From positions 712,187 through 776,186 of the forward strand of contig NC_006370.1 of the NCBI RefSeq assembly GCF_000196255.1: a DNA stretch of 64,000 nt, given 5' to 3'. The translations under genes and the position numbers were made by a program. Below, piece after piece: positions 1-7,426 of this stretch (position 1 is the stretch's first letter; the number at the start of each line of letters is the position of its first letter). The stretch comes from Photobacterium profundum SS9. Lineage in GTDB: Bacteria > Pseudomonadota > Gammaproteobacteria > Enterobacterales > Vibrionaceae. Below the pieces are notes generated by a model. That model did no database searches, was not told the origin of the DNA, and was given only the letters and a program-made list of their open reading frames with translations.

Positions 1-503
1 GCACCATTAAGTGTTTTGATGATTGTCGATTTTACCCATTCACCTTGATAATCTTCACTCCAAGTGAGTGTTGAAATATCACCAACGGATGCTTCACCCA
101 GTAATTTTTGCATGGGGGTAATACGAATAGGACGACGACTTTTGGGCATCAATAACCAATAGTTATCTTCAATCATCAGCATTTTTTGCCCAGCTTCCAC
201 TGCTGATTTAAATACCACCAGTGATTCGCGATTAGGGCGGGAATACACATTGTACAGACGCGTTTTATCTAACGTGTTTGACTTATAAAGCTTCACTAAT
301 GAAACCACTTTAGCTGCGCCGGGATGAATGCGATAGCTATCGGCTTTGGTTATCATTGTTGTTACGGCTTGTTGGTTTATGCTTTCATTGGCAAAAGCCA
401 ACGACGATATCGGCAATGTAAGCGCCAGTGAAACAGCGCAAAACAGCATTCGTTTAAATTGAAAAGTACGTGCCGTGTAAGGGCTAAAATAACCGTTAAA
501 CAT
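1..503 (-). CDS. LolA-like outer-membrane lipoprotein-sorting protein (partial, C-terminus outside window)
   Basis: Reading the minus strand from the ATG at 503 gives at least 167 open codons running off the window edge. The N-terminus has a basic stretch followed by a hydrophobic signal segment ending in LAFA. The mature part contains features typical of the LolA-like lipoprotein-sorting family, such as KLYKSN, LVVFKS and a WLLMPKSRRP segment. Its start overlaps the stop of the upstream permease gene (496-498) by 8 nt, so it is translationally coupled and is the last visible gene of the ABC-transporter operon. LolA-like periplasmic proteins next to a LolD/MacB-type ABC pair are common in marine gammaproteobacteria. 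The substrate is unknown. The family call is by recognition of the sequence pattern, not by a search. Confidence 0.75.
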   Translation of the reverse strand, partial: MFNGYFSPYTARTFQFKRMLFCAVSLALTLPISSLAFANESINQQAVTTMITKADSYRIHPGAAKVVSLVKLYKSNTLDKTRLYNVYSRPNRESLVVFKSAVEAGQKMLMIEDNYWLLMPKSRRPIRITPMQKLLGEASVGDISTLTWSEDYQGEWVKSTIIKTLNG

Positions 504-1830
504 AAATTAATGCCTCGGTAATAGGTTTGTTTACGCCTTTACGCGCAGAGAAAAATGCAGCCAATAAACAAATAAACATCACACCGATAGTGGTCAATGC
601 AACGAGCTCAAATGAGAAATAAATATTCAGCGGGTAGCCTTCACTTCTGCCGGGCGGAGGGGGCATTTGAACATCGACAAACAATAACAACACACACATT
701 AAGGCGTTAGATGCCGCGCCTAGCATGCTACCAATTAGTGCTAATAATCCTGCTTCGCATAAAAATCCTCGAACGATCTCTGACGGGTAACTGCCTAGGG
801 CAGACAGGGTGCCGATTTCTCGGGTTCTTTCCGTCACTGTCATGGTCATGGTGTTAAATAGAGCGACGAATACCACCAAGCCCATCACTGTTCCCATAAT
901 GCCGAAGATGCGGTCGTATAAATCTTTTACTTTGTTGTAGAAGAACGCGCGATCTTGCCAAGGGGTGATTTCAATCGGCTGAGACAGTTGATCTGATGTA
1001 TTTGATAATTGCTCAGACGTATTTGATAATAGGTCAGAAGAATTTGATAGCTGATGAAGTTGTTCGCTAATACGTTGCTGTACGGCATTGGTTTGTGCGG
1101 TTTCAAATAAGAATACCGATAAAGTGCTGACTTTATTGCTTGCCAATAATTCTTGTGCACTTGTTATATGAATGTACAGCTGACGTTTATCGAGTTCTGG
1201 AACGCCAGTTGAATAGATGCCACGCACATTGAAATCGAACGCGTTAAGCGCACCGTCGCTAGTGGTTGCGAGTAATGTTACCCAATCCCCTACATCGACT
1301 TTTAGGTTACGGGCTAAATCGACCCCTAACATTACTTGTGGCTCGGCAGGATCATAACGGCTAGAGGTAACATCAGACAGGCTTTGACCTGCTCTTATAT
1401 CGAGGAACGGTCCCTTCATATCAAATTCACGGTCGTTGACACCAGTGCCCATGAATATGGTCGACTTACTGCCATTAGAAACCAAGCCGGTGAAGTAAAT
1501 ACGCGGTTGAATACTGCGTATGGCGTCATCGGTGATGATCTGCTTGATCAACGCTTCGCTATTATCTAATCCATTGCTGAGCGGCATGTCTTCATCTTGG
1601 GTGAAGTAACCGGGTTGGCTCAATGTTAGGTGCCCCGTATCGCGCGCGGTCGATTCTTTCAGTGATTCATAGGTGTATAAACCAAAGCCACCAGCGCTGG
1701 TGAGGGCGAATACCGCGATGGCGATAATTAAAATCGACAACAAGCTGCGTCGCCCATTGCGCAATAGGTTCAACCAAGCAAACCGAAGTGATACAGGAAA
1801 ATGCGGTAACCGTGCTGCTAACTTGCCCAT
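496..1830 (-). CDS. ABC transporter permease, FtsX/MacB type
   Basis: A 444-residue inner-membrane permease. It has one N-terminal transmembrane segment (about residues 28-50, preceded by the LRNGRRSLLSI pattern typical of MacB/LolC/LolE permeases), a large periplasmic MacB-PCD-like domain (about 55-295), and three C-terminal membrane segments forming the FtsX domain, including the TMTVTERTREIGTLSALG coupling-helix motif. A low-complexity stretch around residues 265-285 repeats SNTSEQLSNTSDQL. The start overlaps the end of the ATPase gene by 13 nt. Together the two would form a mechanotransmission-type ABC transporter. With the LolA-like protein downstream, an envelope lipid or lipoprotein role is plausible but is inferred. 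Confidence 0.9.
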   Translation of the reverse strand: MGKLAARLPHFPVSLRFAWLNLLRNGRRSLLSILIIAIAVFALTSAGGFGLYTYESLKESTARDTGHLTLSQPGYFTQDEDMPLSNGLDNSEALIKQIITDDAIRSIQPRIYFTGLVSNGSKSTIFMGTGVNDREFDMKGPFLDIRAGQSLSDVTSSRYDPAEPQVMLGVDLARNLKVDVGDWVTLLATTSDGALNAFDFNVRGIYSTGVPELDKRQLYIHITSAQELLASNKVSTLSVFLFETAQTNAVQQRISEQLHQLSNSSDLLSNTSEQLSNTSDQLSQPIEITPWQDRAFFYNKVKDLYDRIFGIMGTVMGLVVFVALFNTMTMTVTERTREIGTLSALGSYPSEIVRGFLCEAGLLALIGSMLGAASNALMCVLLLFVDVQMPPPPGRSEGYPLNIYFSFELVALTTIGVMFICLLAAFFSARKGVNKPITEALIYV

Positions 1831-2516
1831 GACATGCCCCTTATATCACTTGCTGGATTAGCCAGCCTTCCATCAAATAGCGCGATGCTTCTATCGCAAC
1901 GGGTCGCCATGCGAGGATCATGAGTCGCGACGATAAAGGTAGTGCCCATTTCATGCCCCAGCTGCTTCATTATATCGATCACTACGTTAGCGCTTTGGCT
2001 GTCTAGGCTCGCGGTCGGTTCATCAGCAATAACTAAAGTTGGTTTATGAACCAATGCCCGAGCAATTGCGACACGTTGTTGTTGACCGCCAGAAAGGTTA
2101 TCGGGTCTATGTTGAGTAAAATCGCCCAATCCCACTTTTTCTAGCATCTGTAGCGCGAGTTCGTCTTGTTGCTGTTTACTGTATCCATTGAGGTGCAGCG
2201 GGTAAGCAACATTTTCTAATGCCGTCATGACTGGCACTAAGTTGAACCGTTGGAATACAAACCCAAGCTTCTGGCGACGCACTTTGGCAGCGGCTAATCG
2301 CTCTGTTGGGTAAGCTTTTCCATCAAGCGTGATCTCGCCTTGGTAATCCATATCCAGTAATCCAAGAATATTCAGTAGGGTGCTTTTGCCTGAACCTGAA
2401 GGCCCACATAGAGCAATCATGTCACCTTTTTGAATATGCCCGTCGATACCTTGCAAAGCAGGCACTGATTGATTGCCTAGTTGGTAAGTTTTTTGTATTT
2501 GATTAAATAGGATCAT
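1818..2516 (-). CDS. ABC transporter ATP-binding protein, LolD/MacB type
   Basis: A 232-residue cytoplasmic ATPase with all ABC signatures: Walker A GPSGSGKST (about residues 39-47), Q-loop FQRFNLVP, signature LSGGQQQRVAIARAL, Walker B LVIADEPTASLD and the H-loop THDP. Length and motif spacing fit the LolD/MacB/SalX family. It overlaps the permease gene by 13 nt and lies 86 nt downstream of the exported repeat-like protein, so it sits inside a minus-strand operon. It should power the FtsX-type permease encoded next to it. Confidence 0.92.
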   Translation of the reverse strand: MILFNQIQKTYQLGNQSVPALQGIDGHIQKGDMIALCGPSGSGKSTLLNILGLLDMDYQGEITLDGKAYPTERLAAAKVRRQKLGFVFQRFNLVPVMTALENVAYPLHLNGYSKQQQDELALQMLEKVGLGDFTQHRPDNLSGGQQQRVAIARALVHKPTLVIADEPTASLDSQSANVVIDIMKQLGHEMGTTFIVATHDPRMATRCDRSIALFDGRLANPASDIRGMSWAS

Positions 2517-2602
2517 CGTTTTCCCCTTTTCCTTAAGCTTCGCTGATCATGTTTATTACGAGTCATCTCTGGCGCTAGGTGCTAGAGATTAGGCACTAGA
2601 TA

Positions 2603-3301
2603 TTAGGTATTAGTGATTAATGCTTTTGCGGCGATGGTATCGGCATGTTGAGGATCTTTACTCTCCATGATCTGTAACCATTGTTTAGCTTGTTCAAGAT
2701 CGTTAGCACGAAGAGAGGCTTGAATGGCGTAGTGATAAATCCACGCTGTTGCTGCAAAGTGCTGCTGTTCAAATTGAGGTTCAGACAGCAAATCGAGAAA
2801 CAGATCGTATCCACGTTCGAAGTGATTAAAGAGATCGGGCAGTTTAGAATAAGTCACCGCTGCCATAGCTCGGGTTAAGTAAGCCTCTGGTAAGCCTTGA
2901 ACGATATCTTGTTGCTCGAGAGGCGTATTAAGATTGCCCAATAAGTTCAACGCTTTATCAATCGTTGCCAATCCTTTTTCGGTGAACTTCATTTTGTTCC
3001 ATGGCAGAAAAGCATCCCTTCCTTGCAACGCTTGTGTACTGCCGAGATAAACCAAGTTAAGTGGAGTAGCCCCTTGTTGATTTAAGTTGTCACTAAGTTG
3101 CTTATATGCCTCATCAACTTTACTTCCGTCGCCAGAAACGGCTTGGTTATACAGTGCCAATGCCTCTGGTGTTGGGTTTGCCAATGCAGGATTGGTGGTT
3201 GTAACAACAACACTGCTTAATACGATGCCAACAATGGCCAGTGAATAGCGGGTTATTTTATTTATGCGATAAAGAGCTGAATGCTGCGCTTGAATGGTCA
3301 T
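2603..3301 (-). CDS. Exported protein with helical-repeat character, first gene of the ABC operon
   Basis: From the ATG at 3301 the product has 232 residues. That start is preferred over the upstream in-frame starts (3319, 3430) because AGGA lies 8 nt before it. The N-terminus has a signal peptide (RYSLAIVGIVLSS, then a likely cleavage after PALA). The mature protein is alpha-helical, with pairs of helices resembling TPR-type repeats such as EALALYNQAV and LEQAKQWLQIMESKD. No catalytic motif is visible. It is the promoter-proximal gene of the ABC transporter operon and may be a periplasmic scaffold for it. That role is inference and I do not recognise the family with certainty. Confidence 0.7.
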   Translation of the reverse strand: MTIQAQHSALYRINKITRYSLAIVGIVLSSVVVTTTNPALANPTPEALALYNQAVSGDGSKVDEAYKQLSDNLNQQGATPLNLVYLGSTQALQGRDAFLPWNKMKFTEKGLATIDKALNLLGNLNTPLEQQDIVQGLPEAYLTRAMAAVTYSKLPDLFNHFERGYDLFLDLLSEPQFEQQHFAATAWIYHYAIQASLRANDLEQAKQWLQIMESKDPQHADTIAAKALITNT

Positions 3302-3536
3302 GGTTGCTGTCCTTTTCATATGTTGATGCTGAAAGGTTACTGACAAACATGCTTCTATTCTTATCAATGCGATGAACGGGCGGTATGGCAGATAAACGGT
3401 AAGTGGGGTAGATAGCAGGTAAAGTTGCATTTTGAATGTGATTTTACTGTCAAGATTGCCAATAACGAGTGCTGGTGTCTATAGCGAAATTTGAATTTAG
3501 GCTATTCTTTACTCACGATAATAAAGAGGGTGAGCA

Positions 3537-4502
3537 ATGAAAAAAGCAGTAATCGTAGGTCTTGTGAGTGCCGCTTTGGCTGGTTGTGGTGGTTCAGACT
3601 CGTCAGATAGCAATGGTACAGGTACTTTTTCGTTAGCCTTTTCTGATGCACCTGTTGATGGTCTAGAGCAAGTCTGTGTTGCCTTTGATCAGATTTCAGT
3701 CCATCACGTTGATGGTGGCGAATCGAGCTGGGGCACAACATCTTTTGCTGCTGATCAAAGCTCGCCTGAATGTGTACCAGAAGGTCTGACAATACCTTCT
3801 GATAGCAACGGCAACCCTGATTTCATGGTGATTAACTTGATGGCATATCAAGGTAATGATTCGCTACAAGTATTAAGCGATGAACTGATGGAATCGGGTA
3901 AATACACTCAAATGCGATTATCAGTACTAGAAGATGGCAGTCATAGCGATGGCACACCGTATTCCCATGTAATAGAAACCGATACCAATAGCGTGGAAGG
4001 TATTCGAGTACCCAGTGGCGAGCTAAAATTAGACGGTTTCGATGTTATTGCTGATGCGACACAAGCTTATACGCTCGAATTCGATTTACGTAAAAGTATG
4101 GTACAAAATGCCAATGGCTATCAGCTAAAACCACGTGGTGTACGCTTAGTTAATAATGAAAGTGTTGCCGCTATCGATGGCACAGTGAGCAGTATTGCCT
4201 GTAATGATTATACAAACAATATTAATGATGCCTTCGTTTACGTTTACCCAGCCTCAACACCAGAATACGGTGACTTGGGATCTGAATTTGAACCGTATAC
4301 ATCTGTTGCTGTCGATGTCGATCCATTAACTCAGAATGGCACGTTTGATGTTGGTTATGTTCCATTCGGCACTTATGATCTGGCTGTGGTATGTAATGGC
4401 AGCGAAGATCATCCTGAAATAGGCGGTGATCAGCTTGAGATTGCAGACTCTATTCAACAAGATCTAATACTGTCTACAACAGGCTTAACGGTTAGTTTTT
4501 AA
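3537..4502 (+). CDS. DUF4382 domain lipoprotein
   Basis: A 321-residue lipoprotein. The signal peptide MKKAVIVGLVSAALAGCGGS contains a lipobox (ALAGC) and is followed by a serine- and aspartate-rich linker, so the product should be anchored in the envelope. The mature part begins with the DUF4382 pattern (FSLAFSDAPVDGLEQVCVAF, then KLDGF and a YTLEFDLRKS segment) up to about residue 215. A second beta-rich domain of the carboxypeptidase-regulatory-like type follows. Function is unknown for this family. It is transcribed divergently from the ABC operon and ends at a hairpin that separates it from the convergent YgjV-like gene. Confidence 0.85.
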   Translation: MKKAVIVGLVSAALAGCGGSDSSDSNGTGTFSLAFSDAPVDGLEQVCVAFDQISVHHVDGGESSWGTTSFAADQSSPECVPEGLTIPSDSNGNPDFMVINLMAYQGNDSLQVLSDELMESGKYTQMRLSVLEDGSHSDGTPYSHVIETDTNSVEGIRVPSGELKLDGFDVIADATQAYTLEFDLRKSMVQNANGYQLKPRGVRLVNNESVAAIDGTVSSIACNDYTNNINDAFVYVYPASTPEYGDLGSEFEPYTSVAVDVDPLTQNGTFDVGYVPFGTYDLAVVCNGSEDHPEIGGDQLEIADSIQQDLILSTTGLTVSF

Positions 4503-4516
4503 GCCTGTAATTGAAA

Positions 4517-4543
4517 GCGAGAGAATATCACTCTCTCGCGGTT
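4517..4543. terminator. Possible terminator hairpin between convergent genes
   Basis: An 8-bp inverted repeat (GCGAGAGA ... TCTCTCGC) with a 7-nt loop lies between the stop of the DUF4382 lipoprotein gene and the stop of the convergent gene at 4574. There is only a short T-run after it, so termination would be weak or factor-assisted. Confidence 0.45.
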
Positions 4544-4573
4544 TATCATGCCTTTGATGTGTAACTAAATGAC

Positions 4574-5194
4574 TTATAACAATTTTATATACAGCTGGCG
4601 GTCATCTTTAGATGGCTTAAACCCGACAGTTTCAAGATAAGAACGATGTTCTGCATTACTTGTACGCACATGAAGTGTGTTAATACCTCGGCTTTTTATA
4701 ACTTCAGGATTCGTCTCGAAATAATAAGTCCCAATTTTAAAGTCACGATACTCTTCAGTGACATAATCTAATAAAACGTTCAGCACACCATTTTCATCTT
4801 TAGAGCCAACTAATACCCCCGCAATATTATTATTACGCAGCATATAAAAAGCCGTATTCGATAATCTCAGTTCTTCACTCGACACTTGCAGTTCGATGTC
4901 TTTTTTATTCGTTTCTATAAAATGTAAAAAGTACTCTGAATCTGTAGAGGCTGTAATTAACTTAAAGCGTTCTTTAACACTGTAAATTTTATATAGGAAG
5001 TAAACATTAATCCCCGCGATACCAAGATTCATTAACATGGTAGGAAGAGAATCGATAAAGTACGCAAAAGCAGCGAAAAGTAAGCAGCCTGTAAAGTTGA
5101 TCACCCTTAGCTTTACGATAGAGGTCATCGTTAAAGACACTAACACGACAAGTGACGCGAGATAGCCGAACCATTCCACCCAATCAAATTCCAT
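4574..5194 (-). CDS. YgjV-like inner-membrane protein with a GNAT-like C-terminal domain
   Basis: A 206-residue protein. About the first 75 residues hold three hydrophobic segments with the YgjV-like pattern (WFGYLASLVVLVSL, RVINFTGCLLFAAFAYF, NLGIAGINVYFLYKIY). The rest (about 85-206) is cytosolic and resembles an N-acetyltransferase fold (VLLDYVTEEYRDFKIGTYYF, then INTLHVRTSNAEHRSYLETVGF), although a clean acetyl-CoA loop is not obvious. The start at 5194 is supported by AAGGAG a few bases upstream. Similar two-part proteins are annotated YgjV family in vibrios, and their function is unknown. Confidence 0.75.
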   Translation of the reverse strand: MEFDWVEWFGYLASLVVLVSLTMTSIVKLRVINFTGCLLFAAFAYFIDSLPTMLMNLGIAGINVYFLYKIYSVKERFKLITASTDSEYFLHFIETNKKDIELQVSSEELRLSNTAFYMLRNNNIAGVLVGSKDENGVLNVLLDYVTEEYRDFKIGTYYFETNPEVIKSRGINTLHVRTSNAEHRSYLETVGFKPSKDDRQLYIKLL

Positions 5195-5402
5195 TTTGAT
5201 CTCCTTATGTTTTTATTATTCGTTAAAGATAGCATAAGAAAAAGAGGTTTTTCTGTAGTGGTGCCAATCAGTATGACATCTATCAAAATGAGTAAGGTTA
5301 ATACCAATGTCGGGATCATAATTTGAGAAATGTACAAAAATCCCTTTAGCTGTTGGTCAACTGGTCGCTTTGACTGATAGGAATCTTTAATTATGTATAA
5401 CA

Positions 5403-6353
5403 ATGAAAGATCAACTCATTATATCAATATCCAATATCCATGGTTCGCGGCACTTTCAACTGGGTAAATTTTTCAAACGTAACTTGGTTGCAGCCTCAAT
5501 CTTTGTTGCAGTCTCCGTTATTGTTACCGCAATCGTTATCAATTACCTTGTTGGCGAGGTCGATCAATCTCGGCAGAGCCAGCAACAATTGAATGTTCAT
5601 TCAAAGCAGTTAACATCAGAAATAGAACAGCTAGAAAGGTTCCGCTATACACTAGAGCAAGATTTAGCAGAACGAAACGATGAACTTGAACAGGTCTCCG
5701 GGCGGATGGGGGAACTTGAAAACGTACTTGGTATAGAGTCGGAAACTGAATTATCGCTCAATAATCGGTTAGATACTGCTGCGGTTAACTCAGCCGTGCG
5801 CCTGTCCATGTTACAGCTTATTCCAAATGGCAGCCCGATTGAGTACCGACGAATGTCCTCTGGCTTTGGTAATCGCATTCATCCGATAAAAGGTAAGAAA
5901 CGTCGCCACCTTGGGATCGATCTCGTCGCTAAAACAGGCACACTGGTACGCGCTCCGGCTGATGGTGTTGTTGAGTTGGTTCGCCCAAGCAAAAAAGGCT
6001 ATGGTAATTTGCTTAAAATAAACCATGCCTATGGCTTTATGACCTTGTATGCACATTTGCACTCATTTAATGTCAAAAGCGGTGATTTTATCCGCAAAGG
6101 CGACGTTATTGCCCAAACTGGCAATAGTGGCATATCCACTGGACCTCATTTGCATTATGAAGTTCGTTTTCTTGGCCGAGCCTTAAATCCAAAGTCGTTT
6201 TTGGACTGGAACTCGACCGATTTTGAAATACTATTTGACCATGAAAGGAGTATCAGATGGGACTCTTTAGTAAAAATCCTGCAAGCTCAAGCCAGCAGGC
6301 ATCTTCAACTATCATTGCACAAGGTTGTTCCATCAGAGGAAATATCGAACTAA
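5403..6353 (+). CDS. M23 family zinc metallopeptidase, membrane-anchored
   Basis: A 316-residue bitopic protein. It has one N-terminal transmembrane segment (about residues 29-50), then a coiled coil (about 55-110), then a LytM/M23 domain. The domain contains the expected zinc ligands: HLGID in the first motif and HLHYEV in the second, within GFGNRIHPIKGK and GNSGISTGPHLHYE. It would cleave peptide cross-links of peptidoglycan in the periplasm. No strong ribosome site precedes the ATG, but it is the only upstream start in this frame. The last 97 nt overlap the bactofilin gene in another frame, so the two are coupled and probably act together in local wall shaping. Confidence 0.9.
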   Translation: MKDQLIISISNIHGSRHFQLGKFFKRNLVAASIFVAVSVIVTAIVINYLVGEVDQSRQSQQQLNVHSKQLTSEIEQLERFRYTLEQDLAERNDELEQVSGRMGELENVLGIESETELSLNNRLDTAAVNSAVRLSMLQLIPNGSPIEYRRMSSGFGNRIHPIKGKKRRHLGIDLVAKTGTLVRAPADGVVELVRPSKKGYGNLLKINHAYGFMTLYAHLHSFNVKSGDFIRKGDVIAQTGNSGISTGPHLHYEVRFLGRALNPKSFLDWNSTDFEILFDHERSIRWDSLVKILQAQASRHLQLSLHKVVPSEEISN

Positions 6354-6703
6354 CGTGTAATATTCAAATTGATGGCTATGTCGAAGGTAAAATTCGTACC
6401 GACCAAACGCTCGTGATCAGTAATAAAGGACGGGTGAAAGGTGAAATCATCGCCAATCATATCGTGATTAACGGTATGCATGATGGCACGTGTTACGCGA
6501 ATACCATCGAAATACTGCAAGAAGGCAAGGCGAGCGGTACGATTCATTGTGATGATTTAAGTATCGAGCGTGGGGGAAGCTTCCTTGGTGAGACGCAGCC
6601 AACCAGTGAAGAAACCGTCACTGTGATTAACAGCCAACAAAAAGAAGACAAAGCTGTTAATAAAAACGAAAAGCCCAAAAAAGTCGCCAACGCAGCTAAA
6701 TAG
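6257..6703 (+). CDS. Bactofilin (polymer-forming cytoskeletal protein)
   Basis: A 148-residue bactofilin. An N-terminal tail is followed by a beta-helical DUF583 core of short repeats (about residues 20-110): IIAQGCSIRGNIELTCNIQIDGYVEG, then GRVKGEIIANHIVINGMHDG and SGTIHCDDLSIERGG, written here as separate pieces of the core. A lysine-rich disordered tail closes the protein. An AAAGGAG site lies 8 nt before the ATG, so the start is secure even though it sits 97 nt inside the M23 peptidase gene. Bactofilins polymerise without nucleotide and often recruit M23 peptidases, which matches the gene pair here. Confidence 0.92.
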   Translation: MGLFSKNPASSSQQASSTIIAQGCSIRGNIELTCNIQIDGYVEGKIRTDQTLVISNKGRVKGEIIANHIVINGMHDGTCYANTIEILQEGKASGTIHCDDLSIERGGSFLGETQPTSEETVTVINSQQKEDKAVNKNEKPKKVANAAK

Positions 6704-6757
6704 TACAGTAGCTAAATAGTACAAATACGAATCAACTGTGTAAGCGCAGTAAACAGT

Positions 6758-6785
6758 AAAACCCGATCATAGGTCGGGTTTTTTT
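6758..6785 (+). terminator. Intrinsic terminator of the peptidase-bactofilin operon
   Basis: The stem AAACCCGA pairs with TCGGGTTT and is followed by a run of six or more T. It lies 55 nt after the bactofilin stop codon. Confidence 0.85.
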
Positions 6786-6883
6786 ATTGGCATTAGATTA
6801 ACGTAACTTGGGTATATGCCTTTATTATTTGGCATTTTAACTCTCGCCGAATAACCACTGATATATGAGAATAAGTATTACTT

Positions 6884-7363
6884 ATGCAAACAGCCGATGA
6901 ATTCATTCAACTATTAGAACTGGAACAGCATATTGAAGGGGGATACTATCGCTCCTCTTATAGCTCACAGAGCAATTTCGATCAGACTCGTTCACTATGG
7001 AGCAGCATCTATTTTCTGCTTCGTACTGGTGAGGTTTCACATTTCCACCGCTTAACCGCCGACGAAATGTGGTACTTCCATGCGGGAGAATCGCTAACCA
7101 TCTATATGATCTCTGAACAAGGTGAGTTGACGACGGCGCAACTGGGTCTCAATATTGCGGCAGGTGAACGACCGCAATTTCTGGTGCCTAAAGGATGTAT
7201 TTTTGGTTCCGCAATGAATCAACCTGGATTCTCTTTAGTGGGGTGCATGGTGTCACCTGGGTTTACCTTTAATGATTTTGAGCTGTTTAACCAAGAAACA
7301 TTAATGGCAATGTATCCACAACATGAAGATATTATTCGTCGCCTGAGTCGTAATGAAGGGTAA
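6884..7363 (+). CDS. DUF985 cupin superfamily protein
   Basis: A 159-residue single-domain cupin. It matches the DUF985 family (YML079w-like) pattern: an N-terminal LELEQHIEGGYYR segment, SIYFLLRTGEVSHFHRL with the metal-type histidines, DEMWYFHAGESL, and near the end GCMVSPGFTFNDFELF. Such proteins form beta-barrel dimers and are often annotated as cupin domain proteins of unknown substrate. It stands alone between the bactofilin terminator and the T6SS kinase gene, transcribed toward the latter. Confidence 0.88.
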   Translation: MQTADEFIQLLELEQHIEGGYYRSSYSSQSNFDQTRSLWSSIYFLLRTGEVSHFHRLTADEMWYFHAGESLTIYMISEQGELTTAQLGLNIAAGERPQFLVPKGCIFGSAMNQPGFSLVGCMVSPGFTFNDFELFNQETLMAMYPQHEDIIRRLSRNEG

Positions 7364-7426
7364 GAAACAAACGTTACATTTATTGCATTACTCCAGACCA
7401 TTTTAGTGGAGGGTTATAATGTCCAT

